DNA of 64,000 bases, from contig JAANDG010000398.1 of NCBI GenBank assembly GCA_036852015.1, positions 1 to 64,000 of the forward strand, written 5' to 3'. A program made the translations under genes and the position numbers. Positions 54,842 through 64,000 of the stretch are shown here, in pieces (the first letter of the stretch is position 1; every line of letters begins with the position of its first letter). The notes under the pieces were generated by a model. It saw only the letters and a program-made list of their open reading frames with translations. It did not search any database and was not told the origin of the DNA. The stretch is from Pelodera strongyloides (Eukaryota > Nematoda > Chromadorea > Rhabditida > Rhabditidae).

Positions 54842-55387
54842 TTTGTTAATTAGGTAGTTTCTCCGAAATAAAAGCTTCTGGCACTTTCGTGGTGTGTACG
54901 CGGTGTCCGTTTTTTTTCCTGCATGAAGTGCCCTGCTGCTAGCACTGCACTAGTTTTCACTCATTGATATGTATTTGCTGCAACGTACTATTTTGTGAGT
55001 TAAAGCCAATTGAAACAGTGAGACTTGGAAGCGTGTCTTTGTTAGCCAATAAAATTACAAATGCGAAGATTATGCAAATTTGTGATAAATGTGATAAATA
55101 AGCCGTTATTCTAATTTGGCTAAACATTTCTCCACGAGAGCTGCCATCGATCGGTTGCAGGTTAGCATGTTTCTTTTACTTTGATTTCAATTCACCTGTG
55201 CACAAGCGATCGATTTTAATCAATATCTATTTATCAATTACAATGTTCTTCTATTCAGCGCCAATCGTACAACTGTAGTTTATAGAGACGGTCGGCATGT
55301 CTGCGTCTCTTCAATTTCTATTTATCGGTGTTTTACGCAACCACTTTCGTAAGCTTCAACAATATTGTTATTTAATCAATATTTTAG
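54842..55387. other. Possible intron/5' region of the gene ending at 55519
   Basis: A stretch ending STRAAIDRLQ at donor CAG|GTTAGC (55161) would join the next exon in phase 0, but no start or good acceptor is visible upstream of it. Confidence 0.3.
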
Positions 55388-55519
55388 GAAACCGAAGGAA
55401 TGTACAACTTCCGTGTGCGTGAGGTCACCGTCGTAGTCAACGCCGAGTTCGACGTCGGGGTTATGGCCGAGGGTAGACAACGAGGAGCCGACCCTAACCA
55501 AATGGACCAGAAAACATGA
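55388..55519 (+). CDS. Terminal exon of an unrecognised gene
   Basis: After acceptor ATATTTTAG the DNA encodes 43 residues, E-T-E-G-M-Y-N-F-R-V-R-E-V-T-V-V-V-N-A-E and on through FDVGVMAEGRQRGADPNQ to QKT and TGA. GC content and codon use rise sharply here relative to the flanks, and no alternative frame is open throughout, so coding is likely. The upstream exon is uncertain: a candidate ends STRAAIDRLQ at 55161 in matching phase. The alternating VTVVVNAEFDVGV looks like a beta-hairpin. No family is recognised. Confidence 0.5.
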   Translation, partial: ETEGMYNFRVREVTVVVNAEFDVGVMAEGRQRGADPNQMDQKT

Positions 55520-55633
55520 GGAAGATAGGCTCAGGTGGGTCAATTATTTTGACAAAATTAATCAGCCGGCAATCGCGCACTAGCCCTTTCGAGTTACTGT
55601 ATGTAGATTTGTACAAATATTATTGTTAGATGT

Positions 55634-55985
55634 TGTAGTATGCAAGGGTCTACGTTATATGGTTTCTTTCCGTGCAGTTCGCGAGTACAGCAGTGTGTGA
55701 GTACCGCAGTGCGCGAGTACCGCAGTGCGCGAGTACCGCATTGCGTGAGTACCGCAGTGCGTGAGTACCGCAGTGCGTGAGTACCGCAGTGCGTGAGTAC
55801 CGCACTGCGCGAGTACCGCACTGCGCGAGTACCGCATTGCGCGAGTACCGCATTGCGCGAGTACCGCATTGCGCGAGTACCGCAGTGCGCGAGTACCGCA
55901 GTGCGCGAGTACCGCAGTGCGCGAGTACCGCATAGTACCGCAGCCGCAGGGCGTAATTTGAGAACGTAGACCCTTGCATACTACA
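55634..55985. mobile_element. TIR element with an internal minisatellite
   Basis: Perfect 23-bp inverted ends (55634-55656 and 55963-55985; each contains GCAAGGGTCTACGTT or its complement) enclose a tandem repeat, a 40-bp left spacer and a short right spacer. No coding capacity. See the separate array entry. Confidence 0.8.
55674..55935. repeat. 16-bp tandem repeat array
   Basis: About sixteen units of CGCGAGTACCGCAGTG with CGTGAG and CATTG or CACTG variants. Because three units make 48 bases, minus-strand frames show a 16-residue period; these are not genes. Confidence 0.95.
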
Positions 55986-56308
55986 GCACCTATAGATATA
56001 CAATAAGCCGCAGTGCGTGAGTGTTGAAAACATGAACAAGTTGTTAAGTAAATGTAGCTAAACTATGCTAAAATACAGTGTCTGTGTGCTAGTTTCCGAT
56101 TGGTCCTAACTGCTCATGCATTCTATTGTATCTCATTTATCTTGTTTTATGCGTCTTCATGCATCGAACACATACGCGTACCCTGCGAAAACTGCTACAT
56201 CTTTGGCTCACATCTTAGTTCGAACGGTACGTTGGAGAGTTGAAACAAACGTTTTCGAAATTTAACAGTATCTGCTTATCTTTCACTTTCGGCATCCTGA
56301 TGATTAGA
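55986..56308. other. Unannotated DNA
   Basis: No feature identified. Confidence 0.3.
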
Positions 56309-56755
56309 TTAAAGGGAGAGGCCCACGAGAAAAATGTTTTCCTCAATTTATTTGTACAGAATGTCCAGTATTTCAGAAATATTACGGCGAAAACAGCATT
56401 TCTTTACGCCTAGAACCCGCAGAGTTTTTCTCCGGCAAACTGTTCGGCCAGGTACCGTAGTCAGAATCAATTTTGACGCTTTTGGGGCATTACTGTATTG
56501 GAAACGCCTCTTTATAATCGTAGGAATGATCTTTATTCGTTATACAGCGAAAGAATGCAAATGAACGGATATAAACAGTAGAAACGAATCTTGACGTTGC
56601 TGACTATGGTACCTGGCCGAACCGTTTGCCGGTGAATACCTCTGCGAGTTCTAGGCTTCAAGCAATGCGGTTTTCACAGTAATATTTCTGAAATTCCGGA
56701 CATACTGTACAAGCAAAGTGAGGAAAACTTTTTTCTCATGGGCCTCTCCCTTTAA
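56309..56755. mobile_element. Palindromic MITE family B, copy 4
   Basis: TTAAAGGGAGAGGCCCACGA to TGGGCCTCTCCCTTTAA; full-length copy with both TTAA ends. Confidence 0.9.
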
Positions 56756-59161
56756 AGAATAGATCGTCGACCAGTAGCGTATTTCCAACGATGTCTAAGT
56801 GCCAAGTAAATCCTGATTTTACTCATTCTACCTATTATTTTAGATTCCGTCGCGTGAGGAGAACTTGAAATTGAATACAGTGGCCCCGGGTTTAAAGAGC
56901 TAAATCTGTTGTTATTGTTATTTGATTTTTCAAGTTTTTCTGTGCATGCTCCCTTCCCTGACAAAATAAAATTGGGTAGGGGAAGGGGCGGGGCATGGTT
57001 TGTGAAGGCTAAGGTTTTTGCTGTTGTTGGAGCCTGCGTGTCAATGTTAAGCTCGTATTTCCGTATTTGTTCCGTGAAGCTTATGCATCTGCATTTGAGG
57101 GCGGATGCAAATTTGCCTTTTCTACTTTGGGTTGTTAGGAATCTTCTTTCTTTGGTGTGGCTGAGGAACATACGAAACGTTGAATACGATCCAACACACG
57201 ATATTTGCATATAAGGTCTCCGGCTTGCATTGTTTGGGTCACCGGGGTTGTGATCTTGTGAGTGTTGAATTTTTGAAACTGTTATCTATTGGTGGGTAGG
57301 CATGAACCATCTTTGTGGGAACATTATGTGCTCTGCCGAGTGTTGGGCAGCGAATAAGAACTTCTGCGTTGTGATCACTATGGAAGCATTGTTTTACTAT
57401 ATGTGTTTGTAGAAATACTATGGGTGTGAAAATTATGTTTACCGGGGTACTTATTTTTTTATGGAAACATTGGTATGTTCTGTTACAATGACCTGTTTGG
57501 GGAACAATATTAATATTGTCTTTATTCCAATGCGAAAATGTGATCAGTTGTGAGATCATATATAGAGTTCGTCAATGCAAAACTCCTGTCTTCTGAATGA
57601 ATATGTACATGAACATGGCCGTAACAATGACGGGGATGTGTAACATTTCTATTGGCATGGCATTGCTATTAAATTGATATGCAGATATGAATTGGCAAAA
57701 TGTTCACCGCACAACAGTATGACTGCGTATCGGCCGCATGCGCCAGTTACCCACGTACGCGGATAGGTGCGCGGATATTAATACATGGCGGAGTGATTTA
57801 CCGCGCAGCGCAGCAAAGCTAATCCGCGCACCAGCAAAATTTTTCGGCAGGTGTGAGTCCGAGGTTCCGAGTATAGATATTTGAAGTAGCTGACTATTTA
57901 TCATGACAATATGTCCACTTTTTATTTAAGAATTGTATACTAGGACTATATGTATTATTCGATGCGAGGTTGTTGCTCTAGGTATGATGGTGTTAACTGT
58001 TAACTGTTATCATCTAGATCTAGGATCTGCATGTATTCCGTATCTCAATACAACCTTGTCACAGTGAACCAATCGTTAGTCATCAGTTTGTATGAGTTAA
58101 ACAATGATGTTCTAGCCCATAAACAGTAAAACAAATAAATGAAAAGTTTGTGCAATAGTACATAAAATCAACCAAAGGACTGGTCCTGCAGGCTAGAACA
58201 CCGCAGGCCCGGGTGAAAATGCGCAACGTGTGAATCGCGAAACAATAGCCCCTGGGCACACTGAAGGCTCATTTCGCATAAGACGGCTTAGCCGCGAGCA
58301 TTCCAAACAAAAAGGGTTTCAGATTGGGTTTGTTGCGATGGTCACAAAGATAGAATAGACAGACCCGCTAACCTTACCACATAGAATAAATCAGGACCCC
58401 CTTTTGCATAACCGTACCAAACAGGTGCGCAGAATATCGCCGCGCACTCAAGTTAGGGCGAACACAAAGCCGCGGCCAGATAGTGCAATTTCTGGAGTTG
58501 GACCAAAACATAATTAGATCGCGACAGCAATTTTTTTCTAGTGAGACCAGTCCACATATAACTGCATAAAATGGTAACTTTTTGACATCAGTGCACTAAT
58601 TAGAACGGCTATAGAATTTATATTAAAATGTATAAAAAATAACGCTTCAAAAAGTAACATTTATTACTACATATATATAAGAATATAAGTCAATTAGTAC
58701 AGTAAACAGTGACACAATAATGTTGCAAATCTCACTAAAACGTGAGTTATTAATGATACGAAAAAAATGCCTAAATTCTGATCCAATAGGTACGTTAGTA
58801 TGCAAACAAGATTGAAAAACATAATCATCAACTAAATATTAGTAATTCAAATATCAAAAGATTGATACAAATTCCCGTGTGGTAGACTTTTCAATAATCC
58901 TAACTGGGAACCGTTACCAAGGTAACTTATATGTTCCGTTTGTTAACAAGTCAGAAAGTTACTGATATGAAAGCTACGCTAGCGTTGTTCTAAAATAATA
59001 TTTCTAAAACTGGACCGATCGAGTAAAGCATGAAACAAAATACGATGGAAAGCAAGCGAATACTGAGATTATGTAGATTGGAGATTATACAATTGATATT
59101 GATAACAACTATCGTACGGTATGTATGGACTACAATCACGCATCACACGAGAATACAAAAG
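56756..59161. other. Unannotated DNA with overlapping open frames
   Basis: Open frames of 152 codons (56752-57210, minus), 101 codons (56909-57214, plus) and 106 codons (57239-57559, minus) overlap or adjoin. They have no domain, splice or family support, and two of them oppose each other. The rest to 59161 is AT-rich without features. Confidence 0.3.
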
Positions 59162-59345
59162 TTAAAGCGAAATACCGGCCGGTTTGAAACCATTGTGGAC
59201 AACTGAATTCTTACGTATTTCTGCTAATTTGATACAATTTAGCTCGATTTTTTATTATAATTTACGTTCATTTGCATAAGCTGCATAAGAATGCTGGTCG
59301 TCTCGATGTGTTTCATTTCAAAAACTGGCCGCTATTTCGCTTTAA
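59162..59345. mobile_element. Palindromic MITE family A, copy 10
   Basis: TTAAAGCGAAATACCGGCCGG to GCTATTTCGCTTTAA. Confidence 0.9.
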
Positions 59346-59456
59346 GAATGCAGAAAGAAAGGGCTCGGGTTTCCCCGCGCACAAGATATGAAACGGTTCA
59401 AGTACATATACACATTCGAGTTATTTATCTAATATAACAAAAATTATTATAAATTA

Positions 59457-59558
59457 TTAAAGAGGCACGGGACATGGTATGTAAAACGCATGCTGGGCAT
59501 GAATACGGTTGCCCGGAACCGGAACACTCTTCAAAACCACGTGCCATGCCGCTTTAAA
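59457..59558. mobile_element. Short palindromic MITE family J, copy 2
   Basis: TTAAAGAGGCACGGGACATGG to CACGTGCCATGCCGCTTTAA, with inner CGGTTGCCCGGAACCGG. Confidence 0.65.
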
Positions 59559-59729
59559 TAGGAGAGTCCAAACCGCATGATGCAGAGACCACCACAAAAC
59601 ACAAAATTCTGAATTTGTTCAAAAAATAATATATATAATGAGATCTTCGCGGACGTATACACACACTGGCATTCTGTAAACATTATTACATACAACACGG
59701 AAGAATTTTCACAAATGACAAAGACACAT

Positions 59730-59878
59730 TAGCCCGTATTCTCGGGTCGACGGGAAAGTTCCGTTTGGGAGCTCATTCGTATGAAAATTTTTCCTCCAGC
59801 TAGTCTAGATAGTCGAGAAATTTGCATACAAAGGATTTCCCAAACGGAACGTTTCCGTCGACCCGAGAATACGGGCTA
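59730..59878. mobile_element. Foldback element L
   Basis: TTAGCCCGTATTCTCGGGTC and its complement at the right end form inverted repeats of roughly 38 bp (through CGTTTGGGA). A short loop contains CTAGTCTAGATAGTC. Single copy here. Confidence 0.8.
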
Positions 59879-60117
59879 TTGAAATTCTACTACCATTAAA
59901 AAAAACTAAATATAAACAGTCATATTTAAAACCGGGCATAAATTTCGTACCAAACATAGCAAAGATTTCACTAGAAGCAAGACCATATCTCGCTACAGTT
60001 ACAGTATAATGTTCCGAATACATTTTTAGGACACTGCAGAATTACTAATGACGTAATGACTTGACCCTGAGGCCTTGCCATTACTATTTTTTTCAACAAG
60101 TTCGTACTCTTCAATCC
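59879..60117. other. 3' flank of the SNF2-like gene
   Basis: Nothing identified; no clear AATAAA on the minus strand. Confidence 0.3.
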
Positions 60118-63100
60118 TCAGTCCAGTTGAATCACATCGTCACTCTGAGTCGCAGTCGAAGGAACTGCCCGGCCGGAATTTGGGGGCAGCCGGAGGGACC
60201 GCGGGCCAGAAGATACTGCCAGGCCAGCTTAACAGACAATAAATAAATTGAATTAGAGTAGAGATAACTTAACATAAAAATAAATAAATATAGTATACAC
60301 TTTAAGACGATATCGCTAAAGACGTAAAGGACAAGAGATAAAGCAGGAGGCGCAAAGGAAACATAAACAACAACAACAGAAACAGGTTTAGCCGATTGCA
60401 TCGAAAAAAGGAGTACCTATACCAGAAATGAGCCTGTTTGAATATACTGTAGAACATATGAATATACTGTAGAACAGACCTCCAAGGTTGAATGGTGTCC
60501 CCTCACAGTTGTACACCTTTCCAGAAGGGTGTCTCACATAGGTTCCCCTCGGCACCACAACTATCGTCAGTTCCGTGTGCGCTTCGATTACTTCTTCTTC
60601 TCGCTTCACGGACTCGAGACGAAGGACGATATCTGAATAAATAAATACATCAATCAATCAATCAATCGATGTAGCAATCGCACAAACAAACAAACCAACC
60701 AAAAACAATCAATCAAAGGTAATACATTATGCACTCTTGAGCATTGTGACTAACGACAGAAAAGCAGGGAGAGAGAAAGCGGAAGACAGAGAGGCTGGAT
60801 ACAGACATAAGAAAATTTAAATTTACAAAAAAATCAATAGCTCTATAGCTCACCATATTGACTCTTAAATCTCTGCGTGATTCCCTGTGGATGTACTTCT
60901 GGAGTGCTGAGACAACGGACACCCGGAATAGACTGGAGACCGTGTTGCAGCTCGAACGCCTACAAACACACATTTAATAAATCAAATTGATTTTATAAAT
61001 AATAAAACAAAGAAATAATAGAGATGTCCATAAGTACAATTATCTATATCCACTTCTCTAAAGCTCTATCATCAATAACATCAAAAAGTCGCAAGGATTG
61101 ATTTTGAATATAATTATATCGTTTTTTTTTTTTTTGAAATTGACCAAAGACGTGGAACCGCTCCAGGCTAGAAATGATAATCATATGATTAAATCATATG
61201 ATTAATGATTTTATGAAATGAAAAGTTTTCAAGTCAGTCGTAAAATAAATTATTATTATTTGCAATGATCAACTAACCGAACGCATATCAAACGTCTGAG
61301 GAGGCGCCATAATATTGTCCGAACCTGAAAGCATGGCATAAACCACTATTCAAATGTAAAAAAACCGTAAAAAAGGGAGAACCCGGAATTGTTTTCGACA
61401 CATATTTTTCCACAAAAGCATCAGAGAGAGGTCGGCATCTAACTCGCGAATATTGTGTTACCAATCATTATAACAGCGTGTTTGGTTATAACAACATTAG
61501 TGGCTAGGATTTGGTTAAGTCACGATAATAATTTCAAATTCCGCGCGCAAATGCCGCAAATTGGAGATGGTTTACCCAAGCGTGCGGCAACACTCCTATC
61601 CAACAAAGAAGTCACGCAAATAAGACCAAATTTTAGATGCAATAAACAAATAAACAAATAAACCAGGAAACATCCCGTCAATTTTAGCAATTCTCATAAT
61701 AATTAAATAATTAATTAAAATAAAAACTAACGTAATGAGGCCATCGTAGCTCCACCGGCACCAGAATTCATTGAACCAGACAACTGCAATCAGAACAGTG
61801 GGTCATTGCCATTAAAGAGGAATACCAAGTGGTTTTTAAAATTTTACTGGACGTCCCATGTACTATATGCAAATCGGGTTCCGTTTTATGTCGTTAACGC
61901 TCAGAAATTTCCACGTTTCGCACTGAAGTGGCAATGCCGCTTTGAAGCATGATTATTTTATTTCATACATATACGGATGATGTCCTCCATATTAATCGAA
62001 CACAAAATAACTCCTACTAGTTAAAACATACTTGAAACATGCAATTTTGTTCAAGTCGAAAAACTAACGTTCCCAAAAAAAAACGTAATCATTTGTCATA
62101 AGGTAATCATTTGTATACCGTACCTGTAAATGTCTCTGTAACGGCGTTGAGCGAAGTGGCGCAGGCTCATATGCTCTGAAAGTACTTAATTAAAGGAAAG
62201 ACAAATTTCCTTCACGAAATAACCATGAGGTCATAAAGAAGACACTCAGGGACCTACCATATCACTACATAGTAATGTCAAACAACGGAGACATGATGTT
62301 TCAACAAACGTTTATGTGTGGTACACATTAGTAAGAATACTAAATAACTAGAATCTCGAACCGCAATAAAATACCTGATAAATAGCCATAAAAGCAAGTG
62401 TTCTACCCAATTGGACAAACAATTCCATATGAATTTAGAAAAAAATAAAAAAAAAATATATAAACCAACCCAAGCGATCCCCGATTGAACACCAGTCCTC
62501 CGAGTCCCCGGGCTCGAATCGTGGCCCCGACAGAAGTGTGAGGACCAAATGATTGGGACGGAGCCAGGTCGAACATCTCCTCGGCTTGCTGAACAGATAC
62601 AACAAATAATTTGAATATCATACAACATTTGGTTACCGCACAATAAACTAGTGTTACCACTGACTATTAGACTCTATGATGCTACAAATAAATAGTGCAC
62701 GCTCTTGAAGCGTAAAACAAATTTAGTTCAAAATTAGTAAGCAAGTTCACAATCATACGAACAAAGGCGCTGAAAACGACCTCTGTTACAGAATAGCAGA
62801 GAACAATTATTCAAAAAAAGCTAACTTCATTTTCAAGTTCAGCATTAACACTCAACTACTGTCACTAACATTATTATCATGATCAACTAGCTTAAAGCGA
62901 AATACCGGCCGGTTTTTGAAACGCATCGAGATAGAGTACGTCAGCATTCGTACGCAGCATATGCAAATGAGCATAAATTAAAATGAAAAATCGAGCTAAA
63001 TTCGAGCAACTTTGTATAAATACGCAATGATTCAGCTGTCTACTATGCGTTTCAAAAACCGGCCGGTATTTCGCTAGCTGCGGTTGACAGAACATAGAAT

Positions 63101-63283
63101 GCCGACGAAATTCAATGGAAAAAAATGCGAAACAACGGTACCGAACAGTACGAAAAAAAATGTAAGATCAAAACCTCACCCTCTCCCGCTCAAACAATAG
63201 CTGTGCCTCCATTTTCTCCTGTTCACTCAGTTGATCTTCACGTTCCAGCATGAGAGACTCGTGCAAGAATGGAGCCTGGAAAG

Positions 63284-63322
<39 letters not shown>

Positions 63323-63710
63323 AAAAAGAAACGAATTACGAATTGACTTAACACTTAACCAATAAACTACCGAATTCCAGAAAACATTATGTTTCATTGA
63401 CCAGATTAATACTTCCAAATTCCAAATAACATGTCATACGATAGTTAGACTAATTGGACCCGACCGCATATGCCGCTCTTTTGTATGGCCTCAACAGCCA
63501 GCGAAAAAATCTCACCCGCCAGCGGAATCGAACCCCTGGCCTCTCATAATTAGAGTCTCACGCTCTAGCCACTAGGCCACCTGCCCAGATTAATAAAGTG
63601 CTTACCGAGGCAAACTTTCGATGATGTTCCTTGGCGACTGTCATCAGAACTTCGTCATCCACATCCCACTTGGAGATATCGTGGTCTTCCATCACGACGT
63701 CAAGGGCCTC
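60118..63710 (-). CDS. C-terminal nine exons of a large gene, possibly an ARIP4/RAD54L2-type SNF2 helicase
   Basis: Exons in coding order: 63606-63710, 63180-63275, 62470-62588, 62124-62175, 61732-61783, 61278-61324, 60854-60959, 60468-60632, 60118-60227; the phases agree and give 283 residues ending D-D-V-I-Q-L-D. The gene enters from beyond 64000. Seen: an acidic EDHDISKWDVDDEVL helix, then APFLHESLML, EDQLSEQEKMEAQLLFERER, a Gly/Ser/Met-rich linker, FELQHGLQSIPGVRC and a beta-rich ELTIVVVPRGTYVRHPSGKV. The HESL..EKxxAxxxFExER pattern recalls the segment after the helicase core in ARIP4/RAD54L2-like remodellers; this is from memory and no helicase motif lies in the window. The last acceptor (GTTAAG) is atypical, and a 20-bp duplication repeats the exon 8 donor. 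Confidence 0.55.
62892..63077. mobile_element. Palindromic MITE family A, copy 11 (intronic)
   Basis: TTAAAGCGAAATACCGGCCGG to CCGGCCGGTATTTCGCTAG; the right TTAA is replaced by CTAG. It lies in the second visible intron of the SNF2-like gene. Confidence 0.9.
63282..63320. repeat. (ATT)n microsatellite
   Basis: Thirteen ATT triplets, starting a few bases from the acceptor of the exon at 63180-63275. The poly-Asn frame over it is an artefact. Confidence 0.95.
63505..63585 (-). pseudogene. tRNA-like sequence (CTA-type loop) in an intron
   Basis: On the minus strand TGGCCTAGTGGCTAGAGCG (A box) and GGGGTTCGATTCC (B box) are well kept and the T arm pairs at four of five positions. The loop CTCTAAT would give anticodon CTA, but its stem is mostly unpaired, CTCT/AGAG pairing instead, and the acceptor arms do not match. 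It shares these features with 22684-22755. Confidence 0.5.
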
Positions 63711-64000
63711 CTACAAGAATCAGGATGTATAACCACCTCACACATATACATATTCAATACGATATTCAACACGATTTTCGTAATAAACTGATCTGGTTTA
63801 ACAGACAGATCAGGAGCGAGGCGAGAGATCAAAGCTATCAGTTACGTTTCTAGAGAAAAGTGAGCTATAACTGTTCGTTCCGTAGAAATTCCGTGGTATT
63901 TCTCTAGCATCAGTGCCTTAATTGCGTTCCTAAAAGGTGCTAGGAACTATAAACAAGCATAAGTCAACTACAATGTACATAATGCCCGCGCACTATTGAT
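63711..64000. other. Intron of the SNF2-like gene, open at the window edge
   Basis: The acceptor ATTCTTGTAG of the first visible exon ends here. No upstream exon was recognised before 64000. Confidence 0.4.

Noticed and set aside
55594..56039. Proteins with repeated AVLAHCGTRALRYSR
   Set aside because: Product of the 16-bp array read in three frames.
56752..57214. 152-codon minus-strand and 101-codon plus-strand genes
   Set aside because: They oppose each other, lack splice context and motifs, and this length is expected about once by chance in such a window.
57239..57559. 106-codon minus-strand gene
   Set aside because: No recognisable domain or neighbouring exon.

Overview
The window is nuclear DNA of a nematode, most likely a rhabditid. 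Direct evidence: almost every intron ends in a nematode-type acceptor (TTTCAG or TTTTAG); GNAT and ShKT gene structures match nematode family architectures; at least one coding exon begins one base after an acceptor directly ahead of its ATG, as at a trans-splice site; and palindromic elements with TTAA-type ends are abundant. The species cannot be named from the sequence.

Layout. 1-1,770: the last exon of an off-window gene, a GC-rich foldback element and a degenerate tRNA-like element. 1,771-8,490: about 6.5 kb of a 27-bp tandem repeat, split by a 240-bp spacer that is itself a copy of a dispersed element. 8,491-10,403: unannotated DNA with an inverted repeat and a palindromic MITE. 10,404-15,261: a full-length non-LTR retrotransposon between perfect 78-bp direct repeats, with ORF1 and an endonuclease/reverse-transcriptase ORF2 joined by a candidate -1 frameshift site. 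15,262-25,448: gene-poor, repeat-rich DNA with one small two-exon gene. 25,449-30,743 (+): a nine-exon GNAT acetyltransferase. 32,439-45,635 (-): a 14-exon gene for a secreted Thr-rich protein with three ShKT domains. 45,636-60,117: mainly mobile elements and simple repeats, with one clear terminal exon (55,388-55,519). 60,118-63,710 (-): the last nine exons of a gene whose upstream part lies beyond the window; its tail resembles SNF2 helicases of the ARIP4/RAD54L2 type.

The gene models were built by hand from splice consensus and reading phase. In the three multi-exon genes every junction keeps phase and the total is a whole number of codons (329 aa, 729 aa, and 283 aa for the partial one). 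There is no sign that these genes act in a common pathway; they look like unrelated genes in a repeat-rich region such as a chromosome arm.

At least a dozen families of foldback or TIR elements occur, many inside introns. The most numerous (11 copies, about 180 bp) has TTAA at both ends. The observations most worth following are the GGGAAAC-TAG frameshift site and 78-bp target duplication of the LINE, the link between the 27-bp arrays and the dispersed element, a TIR element whose interior is a 16-bp minisatellite, and the uniform phase-1 exons of the ShKT gene.
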